Made by a program: the position numbers and the translations under genes
Shown here: one piece after another, positions 18,922-29,082 of the stretch
How the letters are laid out: each line of letters opens with the position of its first letter
Position numbering within the stretch: position 1 is the stretch's first letter
Notes under the pieces: model-generated
Told to the model about the DNA's origin: nothing
Database searches by the model: none
What the model saw: the letters and a program-made list of their open reading frames with translations, nothing else
DNA from: Promethearchaeota archaeon
GTDB taxonomy: Archaea; Asgardarchaeota; Lokiarchaeia; Sigynarchaeales; SOKP01
Length of the DNA stretch: 64,000 nucleotides
NCBI GenBank assembly: GCA_014730295.1
Contig: WJIN01000408.1
Coordinates: 16,928-80,927, forward strand
Direction of reading: 5' to 3'

Positions 18922-19737
18922 ATGATCGGTATGAAAAATAAAGCATCGAACATGGACTTTAAGGAAAATATTATTGAATTAATGGGATTTTGTATGTTAA
19001 AATTCTGTAATGAAGGAAAGACTCACGATTATGATATTATTTATAAAAAGGGATTCGATGTACCCTTGATACAAAATATTATGGAACTGTGTAAGAATGA
19101 AATTACCCAAAAAACCAAGGGGAACTCGACTATTCCTTTAGATGATTATATTATTATTATTCATTTTTATGAAGACAAGAACCAGAACAAGATTGTTAAT
19201 ATTTTTATGGACGATAAAGAAAGTGAAGTAAATTATACAAAACTATATTTAGTTTCACGAAAGATTTTTAATCAATATAATACAAATATGGATACTGAAC
19301 AAATTAAGGAATCCTGTAATGAATATTTGGAGATTCCAAGAAGTGAAGGATTGTTAGGAATATTTATATTAAATCCTTCCGGAAGTCCATATTTTTCAAA
19401 AATTGACAAGAAAAAAGCAAATTTAGCGAAAAAAGATGTCCAAATAAGTGGATTTATATCTGCCTTATTGACCTTTTCAAAAGAAATTATTGGAAAAGAA
19501 TCAGGGGGTAATTTAAAAGAGATTGTATTTGGAAATCAAAGATTTTATGTAATAATTAAGAATAATATTATATTTGCGTATCTTGTCGAAAAAGTTAATC
19601 AATTACTTAAAAGATATATGTATTTGATTGTTGATGAATTTTTCAGCAATTATGATAACGAACTAAAGAATTTTAATGGAGATATTTCTCCATTTGAAGA
19701 TTTTGAAGATATTCTAAATCAATATTTTAAACTGTAA
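18922..19737 (+). CDS. Roadblock/longin-like protein in chemosensory locus
   Basis: 271 residues, soluble. The C-terminal half (about 137-235) fits a longin/roadblock fold: LLGIFILNPSGSPYFS, a long helix with SGFISALLTFSKEIIG, then EIVFGNQRFYVIIKNNII and FAYLVEK. The N-terminal half (about 10-115) has a similar strand/helix rhythm and may be a second, more divergent copy. It lies 103 bases after the receptor gene and 28 before cheW, so it is probably part of the same expression unit. Proteins of this fold often bind small GTPases, and one with its own roadblock domain closes the locus. No enzyme motif. Fold call is by pattern. Confidence 0.65.
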   Translation: MIGMKNKASNMDFKENIIELMGFCMLKFCNEGKTHDYDIIYKKGFDVPLIQNIMELCKNEITQKTKGNSTIPLDDYIIIIHFYEDKNQNKIVNIFMDDKESEVNYTKLYLVSRKIFNQYNTNMDTEQIKESCNEYLEIPRSEGLLGIFILNPSGSPYFSKIDKKKANLAKKDVQISGFISALLTFSKEIIGKESGGNLKEIVFGNQRFYVIIKNNIIFAYLVEKVNQLLKRYMYLIVDEFFSNYDNELKNFNGDISPFEDFEDILNQYFKL

Positions 19738-19765
19738 ATTAAATTCAATACAAAAGTGAAAAAAT

Positions 19766-20353
19766 ATGCAAAACGAAATTTATGGAAAGCGAGAAAATGT
19801 TTCTATTATTGTTTTTGAAGTCGGATGGGAACAATTTGCGATTGATTTACTCGATGTAAAAGAAATAATCAAAGCAGGACAAATTAGGAGACTTCCAAAG
19901 AGTTTAGATTTCATAGATGGAATTTATAATTACAGAGGCGAGATAATCCATGTAATAAATCTACGAAAAAAACTAGATTTAGATGAATATCGCCTTTATA
20001 AAACCAAAAGTGAACTATTAGCCCAAAAAGAAAGAGAAGATAAGAAAAAACCCAAGGCACCCACGCAAACTCAAACGAAAGAAGATTCAGACGCCAAAAA
20101 TAAATACATAATTATTGTGAATGTCAATAATAGAAATATTGGTTTCTATGTAGATAAGATCTACAATGTCTCTCAAATTAAAACTGAAGATATTGTTGAT
20201 TTGGGGGGGATCTTCCAAACCAGTATCAGTATCGAATATATAAAAGGTATTATTAAATTTGAGGATAGACCACGAATATTGATGGACCTAAGCAAAATTT
20301 TAACAGAAACTGAGCAATTAATGATAAAAAAAGAACTTAAATCTTTAAATTAA
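19766..20353 (+). CDS. cheW: CheW adaptor
   Basis: Couples receptors to the CheA kinase. 195 residues with the CheW double SH3-like pattern: IIVFEVGWEQFAIDLLDVKEII at the N-terminus, FIDGIYNYRGEIIHVINLRKKL in the middle and IGFYVDKIYNVSQI and YIKGIIKFEDRPRILMDLSKIL toward the C-terminus. A charged insertion (about 80-112, with KKKPKAPTQTQTKEDSD) sits between the two halves and makes it longer than the usual 150 residues. It is directly followed by cheY and cheA. Confidence 0.93.
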   Translation: MQNEIYGKRENVSIIVFEVGWEQFAIDLLDVKEIIKAGQIRRLPKSLDFIDGIYNYRGEIIHVINLRKKLDLDEYRLYKTKSELLAQKEREDKKKPKAPTQTQTKEDSDAKNKYIIIVNVNNRNIGFYVDKIYNVSQIKTEDIVDLGGIFQTSISIEYIKGIIKFEDRPRILMDLSKILTETEQLMIKKELKSLN

Positions 20354-20378
20354 AAACTTAATAAAAAAGGAGATAAAT

Positions 20379-20765
20379 ATGCCAAAAAATAATAAAAAAA
20401 AGATAATGTGCGTAGATGATGCCCAGTTTACCAGAAATATCTTGAAAAAGATAATTAATAAAACGGATTTCAGTGAGGTTGTTGCAGAAGCAGGAGACGG
20501 AGAGGAGGCCATTAAAAAATACCAAGAAGTACAACCAGATCTTGTCACTATGGATTTGGTTATGCCAGTGAAAGGTGGTATTGAAACTATCGAGGAATTA
20601 TTACAACTCGATGAGAATGCAAAAATAATCGTCGTTTCAGCACTAGGGCAAGAAGCACTTGTATTGGAAGCCGCCAAAAAAGGAGCAAAAGATTTTATTC
20701 AAAAGCCCTTCAAAAATGAGCAAGTTTTGGAAGTATTAGAAAGAACTCTATTAAATAATAAATAA
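20379..20765 (+). CDS. cheY: CheY response regulator
   Basis: Single receiver domain of 128 residues. Acidic pair in MCVDDAQ (Asp13, Asp14), phospho-acceptor in LVTMDLVMP (Asp59), the signalling Ser in VVSALGQ, and the KPF lysine near 109. A good AAAGGAGAT ribosome site lies just ahead of the ATG. Phosphorylated by the CheA encoded next. In archaea CheY normally acts on the archaellum through CheF; no archaellum or recognisable CheF gene is seen in this window. Confidence 0.95.
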   Translation: MPKNNKKKIMCVDDAQFTRNILKKIINKTDFSEVVAEAGDGEEAIKKYQEVQPDLVTMDLVMPVKGGIETIEELLQLDENAKIIVVSALGQEALVLEAAKKGAKDFIQKPFKNEQVLEVLERTLLNNK

Positions 20766-20800
20766 ATAGAAAAAAACTAAAAACTGAGGTAATTGTAGCA

Positions 20801-22888
20801 ATGTCATCGAAAAAAGATAAAGAGATGAAACTATTTATTGACGAGGCTGAAGAGTTAGTAAATAAGGTTGAGAAAAATATATTAGACCTTGAGGAGAATT
20901 TCAAAGATGATGATCCTATTCAAAACCTCTACTTTGCATTCCACACCTTGAAAGGCTCAACGGCGATGGTAGGTTTTGACAGATTCTCTAAATTTTGTCA
21001 TATATTTGAAAATTTTCTGGACGAAAACAAAAAATACAATAAAAGAAAAGATAAGAAGGATGAATTTGTCAATCTTTTATTTGAAAGCCATGATGTTATT
21101 AGGAATCTGATCAATAGTATCAAAAAAGGGAATGAGAAAGACTTAGACGCACAGGTTTTACAGGAAATTGAGGAAACTTTCAAAGATTACAAGGCGGATA
21201 AAAAGTCAGAATACGATATTACGTTTTATAAACCAATTTCACCACAAAAACTAAAAGAGAAGAAAGAGAATTATAATTTTTATAAAATCGCAATCGAAAT
21301 TCAAGCAACTTGCGTATTTAAAAAAGTTAGGTTATTTATAATTTTCCGGGCTCTTAATGAGATTGGGCGAATATGTTCAAGTAATCCAAGCCCTGACAAA
21401 TTAGAAAAGGGGAATTTTGACAACGATTTTGAAATCTATTTTATGACTCAAGAAACCAAAGATAAAATCGCTGCCACTATTGACGAAATTCTAGAAATCG
21501 AAAGCAGAGAAATAGAAGAAATTAGTTCCGATGAATTTTATAGTTATGTCGAAGAGTTCAGTGCAGAAAAGGCACCTTCTGAACCTCAAAAAATCAATCA
21601 AGCTGAAGAAACATTTGAGACAGGAATTTCATCTGTAATAGATGATGATTTTGGAGAGGAATTAAGCACAATAACTTCAGTAAAAGTAGATATAGAAACT
21701 CTGGAACGATTGATGGATTATTTTGGAGAGCTGGTTATTCTTAAAAATCAAATCTCCCAGCAATTAAAGGAAACTAGAGGGAGAGAAGAAACACGGGTTT
21801 TTGATAATATGGATAAATTATTCTTAGAAATTCAGGAAATCGTGTTTCGACTCAAATTAGTACGAGTAGAAAAAACCTTCAGGAGATATCGTAGACTAGT
21901 AAGGGATGTTGCGAAGGAAACAGGGAAAAAGATAAAGTTCATTCTTAGAGGTTTAGATGTTGAAATAGATCGTACTGTATTAGAAGAACTAAATAGTCCT
22001 CTTATCCATTTGTTGAGAAATGCGATTTATCACGGAATTGAAACACCAAAAGAACGAAAAAGAAAAGGAAAGGATGAGATAGGAACACTAAAACTAATTA
22101 CTACAAGAAAAGCCGGATCAATTAATATTACGGTGGAAGATAACGGACGAGGGTTGGATTTTGAGGCAATTCGAAGAAAAGCAGTCAATAATGGATTATA
22201 TACCCCAGAGGAAGCTGAAAAGCTAACAGATCAAGAGCTCAAGGATTTGATTTTTAAACCTGGATTTTCAACTTTAGGTGCTGCTAATCAAATTTCCGGT
22301 AGAGGGATGGGTTTAGCGATAGTTGAGGAGAAGATAGAAGAATTAGGAGGTTCGATTAATCTGTATACCACTCCTGATAAAGGAACTACATTTTCCATTG
22401 ACGTTCCATTCACACGAGCAATTCTTAAAGCGCAATTATTCGAAGTAGGTGGGGATCTCTTTGCTGTACCCATTGATAATATCAAACAGATCTACTTCTA
22501 TGATCGAGAAAACATTGATTACGTAAAAGGAGTAGAACATTATAAGGTTGCGAATGAGTTGGTCCCCGTGGTACGATTAGGAGAATATTTTGACTTTTCT
22601 TCGGAAAATGAATCATCAGAATTAAATATAAACAATAAGAATTCTAAAAAGAAGATTGCAATACTATGCCAAAAAGATGAGCACAATTCAGCAATTTTCA
22701 TTGTTGATAAAATTTTGCAACAAATGGAAGTGGTTATTAAACCATTCAAATCAAAATATTCAAAGTTTCAATCCATATTAGGTGTTGCTATTACTGGTGA
22801 TGGTTCTATCTGCTTGATAATAGATGTGATAAATCTGATATCTTCACTTAGGAAGGATCTTGTAAGGTTAGTAGAAATAGAACAATAA
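20801..22888 (+). CDS. cheA: CheA histidine kinase
   Basis: 695 residues with the full CheA layout: Hpt/P1 (about 1-130) with phospho-acceptor His48 in FAFHTLKGS; a P2-like region (about 145-250); P3 dimerisation helices (about 300-360); the P4 kinase with N box HLLRNAIYHGIE, G1 DNGRGLD, F box FKPGFST and G2 GRGMGLAIV; and a C-terminal P5 CheW-like domain (about 540-690). All catalytic boxes look intact. It would phosphorylate CheY, CheB and possibly the separate response regulator at 47621-48037. Confidence 0.97.
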   Translation: MSSKKDKEMKLFIDEAEELVNKVEKNILDLEENFKDDDPIQNLYFAFHTLKGSTAMVGFDRFSKFCHIFENFLDENKKYNKRKDKKDEFVNLLFESHDVIRNLINSIKKGNEKDLDAQVLQEIEETFKDYKADKKSEYDITFYKPISPQKLKEKKENYNFYKIAIEIQATCVFKKVRLFIIFRALNEIGRICSSNPSPDKLEKGNFDNDFEIYFMTQETKDKIAATIDEILEIESREIEEISSDEFYSYVEEFSAEKAPSEPQKINQAEETFETGISSVIDDDFGEELSTITSVKVDIETLERLMDYFGELVILKNQISQQLKETRGREETRVFDNMDKLFLEIQEIVFRLKLVRVEKTFRRYRRLVRDVAKETGKKIKFILRGLDVEIDRTVLEELNSPLIHLLRNAIYHGIETPKERKRKGKDEIGTLKLITTRKAGSINITVEDNGRGLDFEAIRRKAVNNGLYTPEEAEKLTDQELKDLIFKPGFSTLGAANQISGRGMGLAIVEEKIEELGGSINLYTTPDKGTTFSIDVPFTRAILKAQLFEVGGDLFAVPIDNIKQIYFYDRENIDYVKGVEHYKVANELVPVVRLGEYFDFSSENESSELNINNKNSKKKIAILCQKDEHNSAIFIVDKILQQMEVVIKPFKSKYSKFQSILGVAITGDGSICLIIDVINLISSLRKDLVRLVEIEQ

Positions 22889-22941
22889 TTAAAATGGATT
22901 TTTTCTTACGATTATAAATAAAACAAAGAGGTAAAGATTAG

Positions 22942-25900
22942 ATGGGATTTAAAAAAATTACTAACGAGGAATTGGTCTCTAGTCAAGCTCCTGCATTTTT
23001 AGGAGCTCCCTTGGAACATGTAGAAGAAATTGATCTACTTAAGGAACGTAGATCAGACGTTGAGAAACAATTTGGTTTTACCAAATCAGAGGTATTTGTA
23101 AGCAATAGTGAAAATTTAAAATATGAATATAGCAAAAATGGTACCTTAATTAATTTTATTGGAACAGGAAGTATAAACATTCTAAATAATTCAAAGAAAG
23201 ATAGGATTTGGGATGTTAAATTAGAATATAGTTCTGATGATAATCTTTCATTAGAAAAAGACAAAATCATTAATCTGGGAAATTTTGAACCAGAAACAAA
23301 CAAAAAAGTTAATTATCAGATAAAAGATTCTGAAGATTTAGTCAATCCAATCAAAGTTTTTGAAAAAATTAAAGTAATGAATATTCAAACTGATGATCTA
23401 GGAGCCAAGCTAAAACAGAAAAAGCTAAAAAAAATTGAAGAAGAGATACAAGAAAAGAGAAAGATTACAAAAAAAAAGATTAAAATGTCTTATGGTCATA
23501 AAATCAGTTCTGTTGAGGATAAAATAAATCTTAAAAACAATGAATTAGATGAAGCTTTAGACAAAATCTCAAAATTTTCTGAAGAAAACAAGAAACTACT
23601 TAATCAAGCGGGATTATTGAAGAAAGAAATAGACAGTTTAATTGAAGATAAAGAAAAATACAAAGAAAAAAATATCTCGAAATATCTTAATAAGAAGCAG
23701 TTTAAAGAAGACACGGAAACTCAACTAGAAAATGCGAAAGAAAAATTGGAACAGATTACGGAAAGAATTCCGGAAGTGAAAACAGAATATTCAGAAAAGA
23801 AAGCGGAGACTATAGAAAACATATTAAATCACTATGATCCAAAGATAAAGAATTTGAGAAAAGAATTGGAGAATTGTAAAGAAAATTATGAAAAAGCAGA
23901 GAAAAAAGAAGAAGAATGGGAAGTAAAACAAGATAAATTAAAGACAGAACTAAAAGAAAAAAAGAAGGAAATTAAAAACCTAGAAAAGGAGAAGAAAAAA
24001 GCGACTAAAGATATTGAAGATGAAGCAAAAATAAATGTGGTTGAAAAAGAATTCGATGTAAAAATCAATGAAAAAAGATCGCAATATGAGGAGATAGAAA
24101 AAAAACTTGAGGAAGCTGAAATCAAAGCTGATGAGGAATCAGAGAGACAAAAAAATTTGGAAGATAAAATCGATGATTTGGAAGATAATATAGAGGATCT
24201 TGAAGACAAGAAGAAAGATGAATTGGAAACTCAAAACAAAAAGATCTCTAATTCTAAACAAGATACTATTGAAAGTCTTGAAGAAAAGCTACAAGATACA
24301 AACAACTTAATTAAGCATCTTGAAAAAATTAAGGACACCTATGATGCCCGAATTACTAAGCTTAGAACTCAACTGAAAGATAACCAGGAAGATTTAAAAA
24401 ATATTAATAAAAAAATTGATGAATGGCAAGAAAAGAAAGAAAATATCGAAACGGAAATAAATTCTCTTCGGGCGAAAATTGTTGAGCTTAATGAGGAAAA
24501 AGACAATAGACTTAATAAAAAACTCGAAGAAATCTCTCAAAAGGAAAAAGAAAGAAAAGAAAAAATTCTTGAAGGATATCATGATATAACTGGAGAATAT
24601 GTAAGAGATAACTACTATCTCTTATTTAATCAAGAGAATCGGTTAAAATATTCCATTTTCATAGAAAATACTTCAGAAGACCTTGTAGAGGATCTAAGAA
24701 TTGCAAAACAATTTTCTGATGAATTTAGAGACTTTAAGTATGATAGCTCTTCGGTTTCAGATGTGGAAATTCAAAAAGGAACCCTTATATTTTCCATTAA
24801 TTCCTTAGAGCCGGGAAAGAAAGCAGAAATCATTGTTTATACTAGTATTAGCCCTAAAAACAGACAAATGATCGGAACAGGGAATATTCAACTTTCCTAT
24901 ATATATAAAAATCAAATAATGTCAAATTTAGAAATTGATCAACTTCGTGGCTATTCTCATGCTTTGCATGCGATGCAGATTAGGGAGAAAGAAACAGAGC
25001 CAAATAAATGGAAATGTTCTCTAATCTTTAAAAATAATAGTGAAATCGATATGGAATTAAAATCTATATTAGTTTTGGATAAGGATAAGGAAACAAAATA
25101 TTTAGATATAGACTTTAATTCAAATGGGGGAAAATTATTAGCACCACAGGAGAAATTTATCAGTGAAGAATGGGAAGTGGCAGATGAAAATGAACCAAAA
25201 TTTTTCAGAAAACTGGAATATTCTATTACTCATTCAGTCAAAAAGAATGCTGTTATCGATCTAAGATTACAGGAATCAGTATTTGAAATAATCGATATTC
25301 AATTGGATAAAAAACTCTCTGAATCTGAAATTAAATCCTTTGAGGAAGCGGAGATTCAAAGTAAGATCACCGTTAAAAATATAGGAACGACGCCAATGAA
25401 AGGGATTATGGTAAAAGATATTATTCCGGCAGATTTTGCTCCTCCAGATGATCTAACTCAATTCCAAATATCAACATCTTCGGGGAGAGACATATCTGAA
25501 CATGTGAGTGTTGAAGTGGTGCCTGACAATCAGGATTATTCGATCCCACATGATGTTAAGATTAGTCTCAATTTAGATAATATTAAATCAAGAGTATTAA
25601 TTGATGTTGACGAGTTTCTTAAAATCTCATATCCGTTTAAAGCAATTAAACCAAATCACAAAAAAACATATCAATTCCCCCTCGAAGTCACGCATTATTA
25701 TCCACAAGAAAAACAGAGCCCCGAAAATTTCTATTATTTGAATGAATCCTTGGAAAAAGAAAGACTTCCGAATTTAGATATTGCCCATAAAAGGAGAGAT
25801 TTATTGATAGGTAAAGAAATCTTTCCGGGTAGAGACGTTGACGAGTTTGCAATAAGCATCATCATTAATAACAATTCAAATATCGAAGTCAATGATATTG

Positions 25901-26112
25901 ATATCAATGATACTATTTCAAAATCATTTGAAATTGTTTCTGCGAATACTAAATATGAAATTCTGGATTCTGAAATTGAAGGTACGGATATGATTTCATT
26001 CACAGTAGAATCGATTCTCCCATATCAAGAAAGAGAAATACGATATTATGTCAAAAGTAAAGATGGAGAAGTAATGGATCAAGAAAAATTAGAATCATAC
26101 CTATTAAGCTAA
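22942..26112 (+). CDS. Large coiled-coil protein flanked by beta-sandwich domains
   Basis: 1056 residues, no recognised enzyme motif. Residues about 1-150 look like a beta-sandwich (GTGSINILNNSKKDRIWDVK). About 155-550 is a nearly unbroken charged coiled coil rich in Lys, Glu and Asp. About 555-1050 contains at least three further beta-sandwich units of the DUF11/CARDB type, with phrases such as FIENTSEDLVEDL, KNIGTTPMKGIMVKDIIP and INNNSNIEVNDIDINDT and repeated LEPGKKAEI-like ends. No signal peptide or membrane helix, so it is likely cytoplasmic. It sits directly between cheA and the cheC fusion. A scaffold or spacer for the chemosensory array is a reasonable guess. Confidence 0.8.
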   Translation: MGFKKITNEELVSSQAPAFLGAPLEHVEEIDLLKERRSDVEKQFGFTKSEVFVSNSENLKYEYSKNGTLINFIGTGSINILNNSKKDRIWDVKLEYSSDDNLSLEKDKIINLGNFEPETNKKVNYQIKDSEDLVNPIKVFEKIKVMNIQTDDLGAKLKQKKLKKIEEEIQEKRKITKKKIKMSYGHKISSVEDKINLKNNELDEALDKISKFSEENKKLLNQAGLLKKEIDSLIEDKEKYKEKNISKYLNKKQFKEDTETQLENAKEKLEQITERIPEVKTEYSEKKAETIENILNHYDPKIKNLRKELENCKENYEKAEKKEEEWEVKQDKLKTELKEKKKEIKNLEKEKKKATKDIEDEAKINVVEKEFDVKINEKRSQYEEIEKKLEEAEIKADEESERQKNLEDKIDDLEDNIEDLEDKKKDELETQNKKISNSKQDTIESLEEKLQDTNNLIKHLEKIKDTYDARITKLRTQLKDNQEDLKNINKKIDEWQEKKENIETEINSLRAKIVELNEEKDNRLNKKLEEISQKEKERKEKILEGYHDITGEYVRDNYYLLFNQENRLKYSIFIENTSEDLVEDLRIAKQFSDEFRDFKYDSSSVSDVEIQKGTLIFSINSLEPGKKAEIIVYTSISPKNRQMIGTGNIQLSYIYKNQIMSNLEIDQLRGYSHALHAMQIREKETEPNKWKCSLIFKNNSEIDMELKSILVLDKDKETKYLDIDFNSNGGKLLAPQEKFISEEWEVADENEPKFFRKLEYSITHSVKKNAVIDLRLQESVFEIIDIQLDKKLSESEIKSFEEAEIQSKITVKNIGTTPMKGIMVKDIIPADFAPPDDLTQFQISTSSGRDISEHVSVEVVPDNQDYSIPHDVKISLNLDNIKSRVLIDVDEFLKISYPFKAIKPNHKKTYQFPLEVTHYYPQEKQSPENFYYLNESLEKERLPNLDIAHKRRDLLIGKEIFPGRDVDEFAISIIINNNSNIEVNDIDINDTISKSFEIVSANTKYEILDSEIEGTDMISFTVESILPYQEREIRYYVKSKDGEVMDQEKLESYLLS

Positions 26113-26128
26113 AAAGAGGTTAAAAAAA

Positions 26129-26992
26129 ATGAATTTTCAATATTATAAGACTTTAATGGATAAATCGAAGGAAACCCTATTTGCATTGATAGAAGAAATA
26201 GTACCAAATATCTTAGAACCTGAATTGGCACTATTTTTAGAGGAGGTCAGTCTTAAGAAGCTAAAACAAGAGAATAAATCACCGCTCGATGATTCATTCA
26301 TAGAAATAAACTTTCAAAATGAAAATGATGCAGATATCTCGAATCTCAAGAAGGATCAACTCAAGAAAATCTACGAAATATTTATCAGCAAAGAAAAGAA
26401 TGATAAAAATGCAATCAAATGGCGATTTTTCAAATTCTTAAAAACTCAAAAAGATATTCCAATAAGGTCGGTTCATGTAAGAGCAGATACAAAAAAAGAT
26501 GATTTTATAGACTACATTTTAGAAACTAAAGATAATCAATATATTTTTACAAATTGTAATTACATTCTTGATAAAGAGTATTATTTCAATGCGGGAGAAA
26601 AATTAGCCAAATTTTCGAAAGAAATTGAGCAAATTCCTAATAAGGTTATTTTTTCTACCTATAAAACTTATAGAGATATACCCATAGATGATAAATTTGT
26701 TATACGAGGGAAAGATATTGAACAAGAACTATGGGTTGAATGGAATGAATTAGAGAAGCCATTTAATGGAGAAGACCTCTTGATTATTCTTGTTAATAAT
26801 GAAAAAGAAATGGAGGTTGCGGGTTTTAATTTTAGTAGTATTCAAAATTTACTCGATTATATTTACAAGTACTCCAATGGCGGTCAAATAGCAATATATA
26901 AGCAACAAGGATTCTTTTCCGAATCTTATGATGGAAAATCTCAGATTGAATTGATTTGGAAAGGAATTATGCTTAAGAATAAATTTAAATAA
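26129..26992 (+). CDS. Unknown protein in chemosensory locus
   Basis: 287 residues, soluble, alpha/beta. I do not recognise a family. Visible features: an N-terminal helical part (about 1-100), then a central alternating region with VHVRADTKKDDFIDYILETK and YIFTNCNYILDKEYYFNAGEKL, and a C-terminal part with LLIILVNNEKEMEVAGFNFSS-type strands. It begins 16 bases after the large coiled-coil gene and ends 35 bases before the cheC fusion, so it should be co-expressed. Its length is close to archaeal CheF, but I cannot see a CheF signature, so that link is only a hypothesis. Confidence 0.65.
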   Translation: MNFQYYKTLMDKSKETLFALIEEIVPNILEPELALFLEEVSLKKLKQENKSPLDDSFIEINFQNENDADISNLKKDQLKKIYEIFISKEKNDKNAIKWRFFKFLKTQKDIPIRSVHVRADTKKDDFIDYILETKDNQYIFTNCNYILDKEYYFNAGEKLAKFSKEIEQIPNKVIFSTYKTYRDIPIDDKFVIRGKDIEQELWVEWNELEKPFNGEDLLIILVNNEKEMEVAGFNFSSIQNLLDYIYKYSNGGQIAIYKQQGFFSESYDGKSQIELIWKGIMLKNKFK

Positions 26993-27027
26993 AAAATTAA
27001 AATCAAAAATTTAAAAAGAGGATTATA

Positions 27028-28977
27028 ATGATCGAAGCAGAATCAACAAAAAAGAACCTTAATGTAGTGATTATTAGGGTTAAAAACGAAAAATACTTGG
27101 TTCAGGTCAATAAAGTTAAAGAAATTTTCATTCCCGGTGAAGATATTGTTCCAATTCCACTCGCGGATAAAACGATTGTAGGGGTAATAGATATACGAGG
27201 TGATCTATATTCAATATTATCTCTTCGAAGAAAGATCTATACAGCGGAAAATACTTACGAGATGGATAAAGACACAAGAATTCTATTATTAGAGCGAAAT
27301 GGGTTAAATTTAGGAATCCTTGTTGATGAAGTGATCGGTGTGCGAGAAGTTCCAATGTCGATTTTCAACGAAACGAATAAAATTGTTGAGACAGATTTAG
27401 ATTTTGAATTTATCAATGCAATTGGTATTCTTAATGGAAATACTTATATTCTACTAAATCTGGACGCATTTATCAGAAGTTTTAATATCAACGAGAACTA
27501 TAGAAGAGAAAAAGCGGAAAAAACAAAGCAACAAGTGGAGGTAAAAGAACCTGCTACTCTCAAACCGGAAAAGAAAGCAATTTTTAAGAAAGATCAAGAG
27601 GAAATTATCTCGACTTTCGAGGATACCTATGATATCATTGACAAACCAGAGAATGTAGATAAGAAGATTAACTTAAATGACGAACAAGAGGATATGCTTA
27701 AGGAGATTGGAAATATAGGCTCTGGAAACGCTATAACTGCGCTTTCTAGACTTATTAAGAAGAAAATCAATGTTGACCTAACAAATGTGGGAATCATATC
27801 ATTTGAGAACTTGGCAGCTCAGTTTGGAGGACCAAATCAAAAAGTCTGTGGTATTTTCTCCCAAATTGAGGGCACCTCTCAATCAACGATTTTCCAGGCA
27901 TTCGAACTAACGCCCCTTATGAAAATGGTAAAATCAATTGCAGGCGAGGATTCAGATATAGATCCAGATAAAGTGAAATCTAAGGAAGATATTGATGAAT
28001 ATGCAAGATCTACAATAACAGAGATGGGGAACATATTGGCAGGACATTATGCGTCAGCGTTAGCAGATTTAACCGATACTAAGATGATGACTGGCGTTCC
28101 AGAATTTACCGTGAGTGATGTCGATTCATTGGGAAGATTTCTAGGAAAAGAATTAGAGTCAATCTATACCTTTATCGTGGTCATTAAAACGTCAATACAA
28201 GTTGTCGATTATGAACTTAATGGAGTTTTCCTATTCATACCTGATCTTGATACACTATATAATCTTTTTGAGAATCTAGGAATAAGCTATGAACCTTTAA
28301 TGAAAGGGGAAAAAGGAGCTGGGAGAGGAGCGAAAAGCTTAGCTTTATCGGAGCGTCAGAAAGATGCACTCAGAGAAGTTGGTAATATTGGTTCTGGGAA
28401 TGCGGCAAATGCCCTTGCGAAGATGATTAATAAAAAAGTCACTATAGATATTCCAGCAGTCGAGATGGTTGAATTAGACAAATATTCTGAAAAGGTAATT
28501 CAAAAGAATGAGAAACTATACACCTCATGGAGTAATGTCAAAGGAAAGACAAGGGCAACCGTTTTAACTATCTTTGAAGTTAGAGATATCATAGAATTGA
28601 CAGCTATTTTAGTTGATGATGAGAAAAAGAAACAAGTTGACTTACGCAAGCGCTATGATACAATTAGTGATTTTCCAGACACATATCAGAGCGCAATGGA
28701 AGAGTTGGGCAATATATTAGCTTCCAATTACGTGACCGCTCTGGGAGATCTCTTAGATATTCGTTTTATGACAGAACCGCCCGATGTGCTCATTGAAAAT
28801 GCGGAAAAACTATTCAATCTGTTGAAACAAGAAATCGGATTCTTGAAAAAATTATCATTAGTGATTACGACAAATGTGATAATCACTGATATAGAAATTC
28901 AAGGCACCTTTATCTTGATCCCGCAAATAGAAACTTTACATGAGCTTTTGAATGCTTTAGACGAATTTTATCAATAA
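27028..28977 (+). CDS. CheW-CheC-CheC fusion (adaptor plus tandem CheY-P phosphatase domains)
   Basis: 649 residues. Residues 1-160 are a CheW domain (VKEIFIPGEDIVPIP, GVIDIRGDLYSILSLRRK, ILVDEVIGVREV). Residues about 215-425 and 440-648 are two CheC domains. Each has the two conserved E-x-x-N helices that remove phosphate from CheY-P: Glu226/Asn229 and Glu332/Asn335 in the first, Glu450/Asn453 and Glu559/Asn562 in the second. All four sites keep Glu and Asn. The CheW part would place the phosphatase at the receptor-kinase array. CheC usually works with CheD; here the only CheD is the degenerate domain fused to CheR. Confidence 0.92.
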   Translation: MIEAESTKKNLNVVIIRVKNEKYLVQVNKVKEIFIPGEDIVPIPLADKTIVGVIDIRGDLYSILSLRRKIYTAENTYEMDKDTRILLLERNGLNLGILVDEVIGVREVPMSIFNETNKIVETDLDFEFINAIGILNGNTYILLNLDAFIRSFNINENYRREKAEKTKQQVEVKEPATLKPEKKAIFKKDQEEIISTFEDTYDIIDKPENVDKKINLNDEQEDMLKEIGNIGSGNAITALSRLIKKKINVDLTNVGIISFENLAAQFGGPNQKVCGIFSQIEGTSQSTIFQAFELTPLMKMVKSIAGEDSDIDPDKVKSKEDIDEYARSTITEMGNILAGHYASALADLTDTKMMTGVPEFTVSDVDSLGRFLGKELESIYTFIVVIKTSIQVVDYELNGVFLFIPDLDTLYNLFENLGISYEPLMKGEKGAGRGAKSLALSERQKDALREVGNIGSGNAANALAKMINKKVTIDIPAVEMVELDKYSEKVIQKNEKLYTSWSNVKGKTRATVLTIFEVRDIIELTAILVDDEKKKQVDLRKRYDTISDFPDTYQSAMEELGNILASNYVTALGDLLDIRFMTEPPDVLIENAEKLFNLLKQEIGFLKKLSLVITTNVIITDIEIQGTFILIPQIETLHELLNALDEFYQ

Positions 28978-29082
28978 AGCACCCAAATTTTATTTTTATT
29001 ATTTTTCGTTAAAAACCTGAAGATTTGACTATAATAATGTCTTTATCTAATAAGAAGGGAGAATTATCAGAGGGGAATAAAA

